Assembly (NCBI GenBank): GCA_029962745.1
Contig: CM057153.1
Location: 6,377,307 to 6,441,306 of the forward strand
From: Echinometra lucunter
Taxonomy: Eukaryota; Echinodermata; Echinoidea; Camarodonta; Echinometridae
Direction: 5' to 3'
DNA length: 64,000 nt
Below are positions 1-10,327 of this stretch, piece after piece. Position 1 is the stretch's first letter; every line of letters starts with the position of its first letter. The position numbers were made by a program, and so were the translations under genes. The notes under the pieces are model-generated. The model searched no databases. It had not been told where the DNA came from and saw only the letters and a program-made list of their open reading frames with translations.

Positions 1-200
1 AATGGCCACTATTTTTGCATCAGTGCCATACACGTAGCCTTTACATCCATGAGATAGTATGATGCAAACAAAGCAATCATACTCAGAATGATCCATGTCT
101 GCAATCTGCTTCAGGCAAGTTATATAGTCCCTTGCACTTGGGTCTTTCTTGACATGAGTTCTGAACTTCAGACGATTTTGAAACGTGTTCAGCAGTGACT
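1..200 (-). CDS. Caspase exon 8 (truncated by window edge): catalytic His region of p20
   Basis: Acceptor TTTTTGACAG|AGTC at 201-202. It encodes SLLNTFQNRLKF, then MDHSEYDCFVCIILSHG and KGYVYGTDAKIVAI, nearly collinear with caspase-8. The frame is open to position 1. The active-site Cys must lie left of the window. Confidence 0.93.
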
Positions 201-3200
201 CTGTCAAAAAGATGTAAGATTGAAGGTTATGTACAGTTCTGGCAGGCCCTCAAAAGTTTTGGTCACATTTCTTTGCTTTGAGCTGCTCAGTAGCAAGATA
301 AAAGCAAAGCCAAGATACTGTGAAGTTCTTTCCTCCTCAAGTTGAGCATTAAACAACAGAAAGGCAAAAAAACACTTTTGACCTCGGGGTCAGCAAAATA
401 AAGTCATACGGCCTGTAAAACTAATAAGAGTTCTGTATTCTTGACAAGTGTACAAAGTGCTGTGGTGGTTGTGCGGGGAGCGGTCGGGATGCAGGGGTCG
501 TATATCCCTATGCTATGACATTTCAAATATTTACACTGAAATTCACTGGAAATCACGAATGGAATATTACATACGCTCATGCATGTATCTTTTTATGCAA
601 GGCGGACAATGTTATACAATAGCTTGAAAGCAAGAAGTAAAGAGGTCATACTTCTATGAAGAAACATTTAGTGTGCCCTTTTAATACTGAAAAATGTATC
701 TCATCAAAAACAAGCACAAACTTTACAAAAGACTTACTCTTTTTTCACTTTATATGGACAAACTGACTCTACATACCAGGCCATAAAATTGCATTATTCA
801 TTTCATCCAAATTTAAATAGCCTGATGCAGCTCATGTGAATATGTACCTACTGACAAACATCAACTACAATGGGTTTAAATGTAGAATTCCTATACATAT
901 GATTCTAACAGAGTTCAGATCAAGGGGAAGAAATCTTTGAACTTACGGACATCCTTTTCAGTACCATCTCTCTTTTCTAGCTTCACCTTCCCTGTTTTTG
1001 TGAAATTCTCAGCGTTGAAGATGATACACAATCCCCTTGGCAACCTGTCCATCTTGTACTTTGGCAGATCTGGCATATGGCCTGCATCTATCAAGAGAAA
1101 ACATACAACATGCTCAAAGGCACAATTCAATTTCTACATTACCATAAATTCAAAGAAAGTGACAACAACAGAACTGAATCTCTTTTTAAAACATTTCTCC
1201 TAGTTATGATTTTTTTTTTCCTACAATATTTAACAGAGTCAGTGTTTGCAAGTGTTGTTCTTATTGAGAATGATCATCGACTTTGCTTTTTTATACCATT
1301 TCTTTCTAAACAAAATCCTTCATGTTGTTTTTCCCATTTAATGTTAAATAAATCAATCCAACTAAAAGTATGTAACCACATGAAAATGCAAAAGTAACTT
1401 GAGGGAAAACATAGATACTGAAGTGGTAGAAATACACAGAATGGGCATAATGGCTATTATAAATACATGTTACTACAGCAAAAAGAACAGAATCAGCATG
1501 TCTGTCAGCAGCTTTCAAAAAATCCTCATTACACTGCAATTTAATTACAGCTACCAGCTTCTTCTCAAATTTGTTTTCTTTTCTAACTGACAGAACTTTC
1601 TAAAAATGAGTTTGTTACCTGTCTTTGGACGTGACATAACAGTAGCAGTCTGGGCAGGCACTATCCTATGACCTTCATTGGAGGGTGTGCTGCTCTGCTG
1701 TGATTCTGGAAAAAAAAATGACTGAGTGAAATAACAAATTTGCAAAATTGTATCTTTTGCACAGAGGAGGTGGTATTAAAAGATCAAATTGGTGTTCCAG
1801 GGAGAAGCTGTGGTGGCTTTTTAGGGAAGTGTTTTTTCTTCTTTTTTTTTTGGGGGGGGGGGGGGAAGAGCTTGGGGCCTATGGATTTATCTCAAACAAT
1901 GCCTCAAACATACATGTATATATTCATTTAAATTTCTCTGAGGTTTGAATCCTTTTTAAAGTTTACCTCTTTTGTAGAAAACCACATAACAAACTTTACT
2001 AATATTTGTCTGTGACACTGAGAAAACAACAAAAAGAACATAATCATGACAATAGTAGGAACAATATATCTTACCTGTAGTGCTTGTTGGGTCTTCTATT
2101 GCTCCTAATCTAAGGTCCCTTGTCACAGATGCTTCCCTCTCCTCACCTTCTGGTTCTGTCTTGATAGTGGGTGGGCTAGAGGGTGTGTCGGAGGGCATGC
2201 TCTCTAATGCCCTCTTCTGCTCAGAAATCTTCATCTCCCGCATTTTCTTCCTCACTTCATCCTCTCTCATCTTCTGCACTAATTTGTCCCACAAATCATC
2301 AGCATAGGCAGGACCTATATGAATATGAGAAGAGTCATGCTAAGCATGAGAGCTGGGTGCCTTTTTCTCTCATGGTAACACAAAGATTATATAGTATCCA
2401 GGTCTGCCTCCCCCCCCCCCCCCCGATCTATTCCTGAAAAAGAAGAAGGAGGGAAAGATTTCCACAAATGTATTGGTATAAAGTACAAGTACAGGTGTAC
2501 TACAGCCCCTGTACCTTCCATCTGCATCATTGTTATCTTATGCAATGCTGGGTATCCACTGATTTATACAGGTAAGCTGGTGCTCTGCAATAGGTATGCA
2601 GTGGCTATAACATGCTCCTGGCTTTACTTTGTCAAAGATATAGGGTAAGGTTTGGTTTAGGGTCTGGATTAGTGTTAAGGTTAATGTTTGGTCTAGAACT
2701 GATGTTCTGAAATGGGTCAGAGACAGAGTATGAAAGTGTCACCATAGGATGTGACCTACAAAAGAGAAACCTTAGATAAATTACTTCAGGTAAAATGTTC
2801 TCCACATTAAACCTTTACCAAGGATATCATTAGCATGTTTTTTCATAAAAAATATACTCTAAAAAGTCTTGCACAATTTAAAACTTGCCACAACTTGGGC
2901 CAACTTACCACATTTTTGAACAGCCTCATAATACCAAGACGGTCTCTCAAAACCGACCGTCAAACTAGAGGTTGCGCTCCCTGTTCTATCCTCTGGTTCT
3001 CTCTTTATTGCTTGTTGTGGATACTGCTGATTGTATGACGGTGTTGCTTGCTGCTGTGTCTGGGGGTACTGTGGTGCGTAAGTGTAGTAGGCTTGTTGTT
3101 GAGGTTGTTGGTGGGGTTGGTGATGTGGTGGGGGTGGTATCCCATGAAAGCCTTGCCCACCATACCATGGTGGGTTCTGATTGTACCCTTCAAGGGTTGG

Positions 3201-5559
3201 TGCAGAGTTGCTTCTGGTGTTACCCCGGTTGCCTGTGTTGTATTCTGCTCCACCACCATGGTGCATAGTCTGTACTGATGATTTTTCACTAGCTGGTTGC
3301 AATTCAAACAAAAAAATTAATAAATAAGATAAAACTCAGAAATATACCACAGGTAAAATGCACAAATACACTCAATAATATTGACAGTTGTTCAATGGTG
3401 ACAGAAAGACAAAGCATAAACTTGTAAACCTGAGGTATTGATACATAACATATAGGGTAATTCTTTTTAGGGCTTGACCAATATGGAATTTTGCTGCCGA
3501 TCCAATCCCCGATGTTTTTACATCTGCATCGGCCCGATTCCGATACCAATGCAGCGCAGAGTGCGGCTAAAGTAGAGGTGAGTAATACAATAACAAAAAT
3601 TTAATCCTGTCTGCTACGCCTGCAATGCAAAACAACATAGGGCCTAAGTATGATTGTAACCGCCAAACATCTGTTGCTTGCATCGGTTCCGCATCAGCTC
3701 ACCATCAAAATATTTACCGGTTCTGATGTTTAGCCGATGCGGCCAAGAATCGGCAGTCACCGATCTCCGATGCGAATATCGGTTAAGCCCTAATTCTTTT
3801 TTTTTTTTTTTTGAAAATTTTTAAAGACATGTAAGCATTGTAATTTTTAAATATTAGATTCATTTTGAAATATGTTAACAATTATGAATTCTTTCAGTAA
3901 GTAAATATCACGTTTATTAAAATCCTGATTTCAAATTTGTAGTTATTTTTATTGGGATTTTGATTAGAAGAAAGATTTTGGCCCAACTGAAATTAAATGG
4001 GAACAATATTGTAATGCTTCACAAGAAAGCAGAACTACAGTTTATGCACGAATGTACATATCATTATACTAGATACCACACCTCTGCAAGTAATGCATGA
4101 ATCAAAATGAATATTAATGTGACTGAAGCATCAACAGTCTTATTCAGACCCTGAAAGACTGAAAATACACTGTAACAACACTTCTTTATTTCATTCAGTA
4201 CTTTTAACATCAATATGCTACAAAACCCCAAAGATTCTTACCATAGTATTTCTCTATTTCTTTAACGATAGCAAAATTTCCAATGGACTGCATAATTTTG
4301 GCGAAGTATTCCAGGTCTCCTGGGCCTATCAATGTATATTTCTCCATCAGGACAAAGAGCTATGGAAGTAAGAAAAGTAGTACTACATTAATAATGAGTT
4401 AACGTAAGGGAATAACCTAAAAAAAAATGCTAAATGCATCAAGCTAAACAACATCTTTTTTTTTTTCTTCAAAGTGTAAAAAAGAACGTAAATCGTCAAA
4501 AAGAAAATAAATGACCCCCCCCCCTTGATAGCAACAAATTTTCTTAACATGCATAGTTGCAAAATCTTACATAACCAGTCAGACATTGTTAATTTCTATG
4601 GTTTCCCTGACAACCCTCCACCCCTCTCCTATTCACAATAAATTTCTGACAATCCCTAATCCACCTTACATAAATTTGTACAAATACTCCATACAGAAAA
4701 AGTCACACCAATAGTCTTACAATAATGTCAAAGAGTGTACCTCACCTGTAAGAGTGACTTGGATTCCTCAATAGCTGCTACAGGAAGGGGAGAGTCACCA
4801 CCACTAAGATAAAATACAAGCTGGTCCCTCTCATCTCGGCTCAGGCTGTCAGATATGCGTAGCATCAACCTCCTGATAAACCCAACAAGAGTACGGTTAG
4901 TTACTGCTTGGTTATAGGACAACTGTCAATTTGCCCTACTTTGGCAAAAAGGAAGCAAGTAACATACCAACCAAATAGTAATAACTTACAAAAAATGGAC
5001 AAATACATGTAAAATTCATGCTTTTAACCCAAACAGAAAGCTTACAAAATTTATGCTATTTACATTTCTAGGCATATGCCCCTCAAGACATCATGGACAA
5101 CTACTGGATCACTTTTCAAAACATGTCTGGGCCTAATCAAACATAATGTACAATTTACCCTTCTTCCTATCATGATTTTAATACTCACCTATATGCACTC
5201 AACCTGTGAGCTAAATTCCCTTCTTTGCTGCTCCATGACTTCAGTTTCTTCACCAAGTCATAGCGATTGATCGCCTGCATCAGAAGGACCAGCAGCGAAA
5301 TATCATCTGCCGTGATCAGAGCTAGCTTTTCTAGCTCCGTAAAAAGGTAGATGCCCCGAGTCATATTTTCAAATTTTCGTGGTGCAACCCCCAAGTCTTG
5401 GCAGAGATACTTCAACTTCTCCATATCTTTCACTCCTAATCCATTGTCAATCTCTTTCAGTAGACTGCGGTATTTGAGAGAGTCAGCACCAGGGTTGGCA
5501 TCTTGTACCACATCTGCACTAGGCAGTACACTGTCACTAAAACTTTTTGGGAAAGCCAT
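1..5559 (-). CDS. CASP8-like: Caspase-8/10-like initiator caspase with tandem DEDs (partial, C-terminus outside window)
   Basis: An apical cysteine protease that would be recruited through death-effector domains (DEDs) to FADD-type adaptors and cleave executioner caspases in the cytosol. Eight exons join in phase: 5189-5559, 4746-4872, 4242-4359, 2909-3292, 2075-2314, 1619-1705, 947-1087 and 1-200 (cut by the window edge), giving 556 residues. DED1 is at about residues 27-110 and includes INRYDLVKKL, matching the RxDL motif. DED2 is at about 125-205. A Pro/Gln/Tyr-rich linker and a charged Lys/Glu segment follow. The p20 domain starts at YKMDRLPRG, where the Arg aligns with the substrate Arg of caspase-8. 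It continues to MDHSEYDCFVCIILSHG, which holds the catalytic His. The QACxG cysteine and p10 subunit are beyond position 1. The start at 5559 is the first Met before DED1. The linker of about 235 residues is much longer than in vertebrate caspase-8. Membership of the caspase-8/10/cFLIP group is firm, and the conserved His argues against cFLIP. Catalytic competence cannot be checked here. Confidence 0.93.
947..1087 (-). CDS. Caspase exon 7: start of p20 domain
   Basis: Acceptor TTGATAG|ATGC and donor TGTCC|GTAAGT. It encodes YKMDRLPRGLCIIFNAENF, aligning with the first strand of caspase-8 p20 (PRG, NF), then KRDGTEKDV. The conserved Arg in PRG corresponds to a residue that holds the P1 Asp. 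Confidence 0.93.
1619..1705 (-). CDS. Caspase exon 6: short linker exon before p20
   Basis: Acceptor TTTTTTCCAG|AATC and donor ACAG|GTAACA, 87 bp, phase 1 in and out. It encodes SQQSSTPSNEGHRIVPAQTA and nine further residues, with no recognisable domain. Its symmetrical phase means it could be skipped without breaking the frame. Confidence 0.8.
2075..2314 (-). CDS. Caspase exon 5: charged helical linker
   Basis: Acceptor CATATAG|GTCC and donor ACAG|GTAAGA. It encodes AYADDLWDKLVQKMRED, followed by a Lys/Arg/Glu-rich helix with coiled-coil potential, then a Ser/Pro/Glu-rich tail. Phase 1 in and out. Confidence 0.85.
2909..3292 (-). CDS. Caspase exon 4: Pro/Gln/Tyr-rich low-complexity linker
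   Basis: Acceptor GCAACCAG|CTAG and donor TGTG|GTAAGT, phase 1 to phase 1, 384 bp. The first part is Gly/Asn-rich, followed by PPPP, HQQPQQQ and repeated YAPQYP/YNQQYP motifs. It ends in a more ordered stretch, PSWYYEAVQKCG. No known fold is recognisable. The open frame and good splice sites on both sides support it as real coding sequence. Confidence 0.85.
3468..3792. mobile_element. hAT-type MITE in a caspase intron
   Basis: Terminal inverted repeats start TAGGGCTTGACC on the left and end GGTTAAGCCCTA on the right. They are flanked by a perfect 8-bp duplication, ATTCTTTT (3460-3467 and 3793-3800), the size made by hAT transposases. It is 325 bp with no coding capacity. The TSD is low-complexity, so the boundary could shift by a base. 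Confidence 0.75.
4242..4359 (-). CDS. Caspase exon 3: second half of DED2
   Basis: Acceptor CCATAG|CTC and donor TATG|GTAAGA. It encodes LFVLMEKYTLIGPGDLEYF, followed by the last DED2 helices and EIEKYY. Phase 0 in, phase 1 out. Confidence 0.9.
4746..4872 (-). CDS. Caspase exon 2: first half of DED2
   Basis: Acceptor TTTATCAG|GAGG and donor CAG|GTGAGG. It joins exon 1 in phase (LSAYR-RLMLRISDSL) and carries SLSRDERDQLVFYLSG, typical of the DED2 amphipathic helices. Length 127 bp. Confidence 0.9.
5189..5559 (-). CDS. Caspase exon 1 (coding part): DED1
   Basis: Starts at Met 5559 and ends at the donor AG|GTGAGT, phase 2. It encodes DED1, with LFTELEKLALI and INRYDL matching the DED helix 3-6 pattern. 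A pyrimidine-rich acceptor (TTTTTTTTCTAG) near 5637 suggests that about 78 bp of 5' UTR precede the start codon in the same exon. Confidence 0.92.
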
Positions 5560-6090
5560 TGTTCAGATGCTAGCTCACTATTAATGATGTCAAGTTTGTT
5601 TCCTTTTTTCGTGCAAACACAGAACCGTCCTCAAAGCTAGAAAAAAAAGATGAAATAGAATTTTTCTTTTAAGTATGAAAGCAGTTTCAATGTTACGAAC
5701 AATATTTTCAAAATCTGTTCCCCCTCACAATGTTCATTTATCACTGATATTTATTTGAACATAATCCATATAGGTCATTCTCTAATGATAAACCTCTTAT
5801 ATTTTTTGAGTCTCAGCACAAAACAAATTATTAAGGACTACTCGCAAGGGAAATAATATTATCTGTAACATTACATCTTTGTTTCAATCAAATACTGCTA
5901 GTAGTATCATTAACCTTTTAAAATCCTGATCATAAGACATTATCAGATTTCTGCAACTTTACCAGAATTGTTTCTCTCTCATTGCTCATAACTCTGACCT
6001 CAGTTTTTCTAGAACAAGCTTGATATCTATATTGTGTTTATTTAATTTTTAACATTTAACATGTCAACAATACACATGAATTCTACTTAC

Positions 6091-6420
6091 AATAGAAGCT
6101 TCCTCAACCTGTTCTCCTTGGTCTTGTCATAAGTTCCAGTGCAGAGGATGGTAGTGGTTCTAGAATTTTGATCGTCATGATGAAACTACGTTAGGAAGAA
6201 GAACTCATAACCCCTAACTTACTCGTAACGCTAACGCTTGCTAGCCTGCACATATAATCTCACTACACCTTTTAACGAAATGCTTTCAAAATATTCTGAA
6301 TCCTTATTCCTTCACTGTGCAATATCGCTCTTCAATTAAACACTGTACAAGTCGCAACACAATTTTCTCATGGAAATGGAATGGAAATACCCTTATTATT
6401 TCAGGAACACTACCGTACCG
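6091..6420 (-). promoter_or_regulatory. Probable 5' UTR exon and promoter side of the caspase gene
   Basis: A minus-strand donor (GTAAGT, 6085-6090) lies upstream of the acceptor at ~5637, so a non-coding first exon ending at 6091 is likely. Its 5' end is not visible. I place it below the NF-kB and NRF1-type motifs at 6430-6480. This is inferred from splice motifs only. Confidence 0.45.
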
Positions 6421-6429
6421 TTCATGAAT

Positions 6430-6439
6430 GGGATTTCCC
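6430..6439. promoter_or_regulatory. NF-kB consensus site
   Basis: GGGATTTCCC fits the kB consensus GGGRNWYYCC exactly. It sits about 340 bp upstream of the inferred caspase first-exon donor, in the interval between two divergent genes. One match of this length can occur by chance. Confidence 0.4.
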
Positions 6440-6468
6440 CCTTGTCACGGCTAGAGTCTATAGGTCAT

Positions 6469-6480
6469 TGCGCATGCGCA
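6469..6480. promoter_or_regulatory. NRF1-type palindromic promoter motif
   Basis: TGCGCATGCGCA is the perfect NRF1 palindrome, common in CpG-containing core promoters. The surrounding 6420-6520 is locally richer in CpG than the flanks, consistent with a promoter shared by the divergent caspase and CCDC103 genes. Confidence 0.5.
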
Positions 6481-6633
6481 ACCTACTTCAGCTAGCCGTT
6501 GCCATCTGTAAACAACCTCACAGCAAAGTCACAGATTAATCTGCTGTAGGCTAGGCCTAAATCGAAATTGAACTTGGCTTGAAATCAAATTTATTAATCG
6601 ACACGTCACAGATTGAAGCTTTCGTATTGACGT

Positions 6634-6778
6634 CTGGGCTGCGTTTCATGAAGCCGTCATAAGTCTAAGTTCATGGACATCCCATTGAAATGCGTGTTAA
6701 TTCTACAACACACGTTTCAATGGGATGTCCAAGAAGTTAGGGCCTAGACTTATGACGGCTTCATGAAACGCAGCCCAG
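6634..6778. mobile_element. Long fold-back element (145 bp)
   Basis: Left arm CTGGGCTGCGTTTCATGAAG continues to about 6700 and is repeated in reverse complement to 6778. The arms are about 65 bp with few mismatches around a short loop. It is probably a palindromic MITE. No target duplication is clear. Confidence 0.65.
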
Positions 6779-6954
6779 GTTCTTAACTGATTTCTTGGAT
6801 TTCTCTGCTTTCTTTTAACCACCAGGCAACTAGTAAATCGACAGACAGATCGGAGTAAGTTTTAACAGTTAGATCTACACTTAAGACAAAGTGTTAGATC
6901 TACAGACTTAGTAACGTTAGAATCTAGGTCTAACACTAACTGCTGCTAGTGTTA

Positions 6955-7092
6955 GACCGAATTTTCTGTCTCAAAATTTCGTCGTTAGCCTCTTATACTG
7001 GTAGGGTCGGCACTCCTCATTTTAGCTTAGAGGAGTACCGACCCTACCAGTATAGAGGCTAACGATGAAATTTTGAGACAGAAAATTCGGTC
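6955..7092. mobile_element. Fold-back MITE with TA flanks
   Basis: Near-perfect arms of about 60 bp begin GACCGAATTTTCTGTCTC and end in its complement, with a short loop, between TA dinucleotides. It is non-coding. A Tc1/mariner-like TA target is possible. Confidence 0.65.
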
Positions 7093-7311
7093 TACTATTG
7101 GTATGAACTGGTTCAACTTTTTCTAGTTTTTAGATATTGACTGTGCACACAATTATGGATAGGGTCTATCTGTGAAGTTTAGACATTTGACTTAACAAAA
7201 CCTTGGGCTTTATTCAATGAACCATACTACTGAAAAGTCAACTGGTCATGTTTGATAAAGGCACAGCGAGCTTTGGTAGGCATTGCAGGTGTAATTGTAT
7301 ACCCAGTTGTT

Positions 7312-7927
7312 GGGTGTCCGGACAGGTTGTGTATCCGACAGTCGATTTTAACCAGCCAATTGAAAAAGTTCACAAGCAAATCTCTTAAATGTTTTAGCAC
7401 ATAATGTTAGACAATACTATAGAGAACCAATATTGCAGAGCTACCAAGTCTCACGCATTGTGCGTGAGACTCACGCATTCAGGGTCCGTCTCACGATCTC
7501 ACGCATGGCACCCATTTTTCTCACGCATCGGGACCCGACAGAAAAAAAAAAAAAAGTAGCATTATTCGCTAGATTATATGCACTGGCCGACCGCCTTCGC
7601 AAGTGATAGTTGCAATTGAAGGTATTTTTACCTTTTGTCTTTCAAAATAAGTAAAAAATAGTCACTTAAGTATGCACCAGATCGCACCATTAAGAGCTAA
7701 AAATTGAAAAAGCTCCCTACCGTGGGAGGGGGGGTGTACCCCCTCCCCCCGCTCGGTCGCTTCGCGCCCTCGCCGAGACGCCGAGTCATGAAAATCTCAC
7801 TCATAAAATTTGGGGGAACTTGGCATCTCTGATATTGATGATGATTAGCACAAATCAATGCATAGTTTATGTTTAATCCAAAAACAAAAAAGAAGGCTTC
7901 ATTTTTGTTACCCGTCCGGACACCCAA
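7312..7927. mobile_element. Possible nested inverted-repeat element
   Basis: GTTGGGTGTCCGGAC near 7311 is inverted at 7913-7927. Inside, CAGAGCTACCAAGT (7436) pairs imperfectly with the complement of ACTTGGCATCTCTG (~7832), suggesting a second element of about 400 bp. A cluster of TCTCACGCAT motifs lies at 7449-7530 and a GC-rich stretch at 7720-7785. Boundaries are uncertain. Confidence 0.4.
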
Positions 7928-8783
7928 CCCCCCATCCTACATGTATGACATACATTGTTAGGCCTTGCTTGTCCTCTTTTCAGGTGCATTGCATTCCAAG
8001 ATGTAGCATAGAGCAGGAAAAGTTGGGTGTGTCTAACTGGGAGGATAATTTTGTGTGAGGGTTGTTGGACTGTAACAGTTACATGTAGTGTTAGAGGTAC
8101 AGAACTGAGAAGACAGAAACTTGAGAAAGGAGTCTGGTTTTTGATAGTGCTGTAGTCGCTATTTCAACAAAAATGAGAAAAGTTGAATTGATTGTTTTTT
8201 TCTAATGTGGATGCCCTGCTGAACAGTTTGACAACTCTGATTGATTATAACATTATTTTTGATTTGTTTGGCATCATTCTGCAGAACTACATATGTTCCT
8301 TATTGTTAATAAAGACTGGAGTCACTTATGAATTTGAACTAAAGATACCTACGGATCCTTCGTCCTTCTTCCATGTTTCATTATATTTATTATGTATATA
8401 TTTGTAAAAATATTGTACAATTCAGCTTTCGGGCTGCAGTGCACAGGTTGCATCCCTCACTCAGTTTTATTGAGGATTCTTTCAATCCTGATGGTAATTT
8501 ATCATTCTGTTTAGCTATACACAGCGCTGTCGCAACAGTGCGACAGTGCTGTACAAGCGGGCATAGGAAAATCTTGCGAACTTGCGACAAAAACTGCGAC
8601 TACATCGCATATGTGATGAAGCTGAATTCTCTCAGCTACAAAAGTGACATTATCTTAAAATTGAATATTTGATTGATGGTTTTTTCACTTCTCATATTTA
8701 TTTTGACAACTTAAAACTTACCCAAAAATGATGATTTATTGCTTCATTTGCAGTCAGAAATTTCATTCTCTCTGCTGAAGTCA

Positions 8784-8792
8784 ACCGGAAGT
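8784..8792 (+). promoter_or_regulatory. ETS-type motif upstream of CCDC103
   Basis: ACCGGAAGT matches the ETS core and lies about 170 bp before the first coding exon. It could mark a proximal promoter for CCDC103, as an alternative to the distal divergent promoter near 6.5 kb. Motif evidence only. Confidence 0.25.
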
Positions 8793-8960
8793 TCGACCTC
8801 TCGCACATAAAGTCTATGTATGCAAAGTGCGATTACCTTCGGGATACCGAATGGGTTCGCAAAGATTTTGTGTGTGTCCTTGTCTGGGTACATTCTGTTA
8901 TTAGTTCACAAGAGCACTTTAAGTGAATAATGAACATTATTTGATTGGACTTTGCAGAGT

Positions 8961-9109
8961 ATGGCTGATCCCAAAGAAGACAAGATTGATTTCAATAAAC
9001 TTGAGAAAGAACTGTACGCTGCTGTGGAGGCTGATGCATCATACTGGCGAGAGAATGATGCTAAGATAAGGGCTATGGAACAACGAGTGGAAACTTACGA
9101 CCAATTCAG
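8961..9109 (+). CDS. CCDC103: CCDC103 coding exon 1
   Basis: Starts at ATG 8961, three bases after the acceptor, and ends at the donor TTCAG|GTTAGT, phase 2. It encodes the N-terminal coiled coil down to YDQF. Confidence 0.9.
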
Positions 9110-9619
9110 GTTAGTTCAAACTCTGGTCATTTTTCATAATCTCATAGAAAAAGGTAGTGTGTGATTTGTAATAATGATAAAAATGATAATGATAAAAGCA
9201 ATAATAATGACAATATTAATGATAATATTAATAATAATGATAATAATGAAAATAATAATAATAATAGTAATGATAATAATAATAATAATAATAATAATGA
9301 TAATAATGATAATAAAAGTAATAATAATGATAATAATGATAATGATAATAGTGATAATGATAATAGTGATAATGATAATAATGATAATGATAATAGTGAT
9401 AATGATAATAATGATAATGATAATAATGATAATAATGATAATGCTAATAATGATAATAATGATAATAATAATAATAATGATAATAATAATAATAATAATA
9501 ATAATGATAATAATGATAATAATAATAAATAATAATAATAATGATAATAATAATAATGATAATAATAATAATAATAAATAATGATAATAATGATAATGAT
9601 AATAATGATAGTAATAATG

Positions 9620-9665
<46 letters not shown>

Positions 9666-9760
9666 TAATAATAATGATAATAATGATAATAATGATAATG
9701 ATAATAATAATAATGATAATAATGATAAAAATGATAATAATAATGATAATAATGATAATG

Positions 9761-9801
<41 letters not shown>

Positions 9802-9851
9802 TATTAATAATAATGATAATGATAATGATAATAATTATAATAATAATAATG

Positions 9852-9943
<92 letters not shown>

Positions 9944-10292
9944 GATAATGATAATAATAATAAACAACATTGCAGTCAAGGAAAGAGACAAATAGCTAAA
10001 ATACCAAGACCTGAGAGTGGAAATAGAGAGAATGTGGAATGTCAAGGCCAGAGGTTACCCCAGTTATCATCGGACACACAGGAATGGTGAAGAAGGGTGT
10101 CGAAACTCTCATCCACAAGATCTCCCCGAATTTAACAGTATGTGATCTACAGAAGGCAGCAAGACTCCTTAGGAAGACTCTAGGACAGTAAAATAATAGG
10201 CCAATCTTAGTATAATATTTGCCCTTGATTAAACTTCATGCTTTTTGTCAAAGCAAAGTCTTTCAAGTATACGGACTGGATCCTGTTTTTCG

Positions 10293-10327
<35 letters not shown>

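Noticed and set aside
2641..2700. GGTTAGGGT-like words resembling telomere repeats
   Set aside because: Short, irregular and intronic; no tandem TTAGGG array.
9134..10045. Long open frames of Ile, Asn/Asp or Tyr/His on both strands
   Set aside because: They are translations of the AAT/GAT microsatellite, with no start context or homology.
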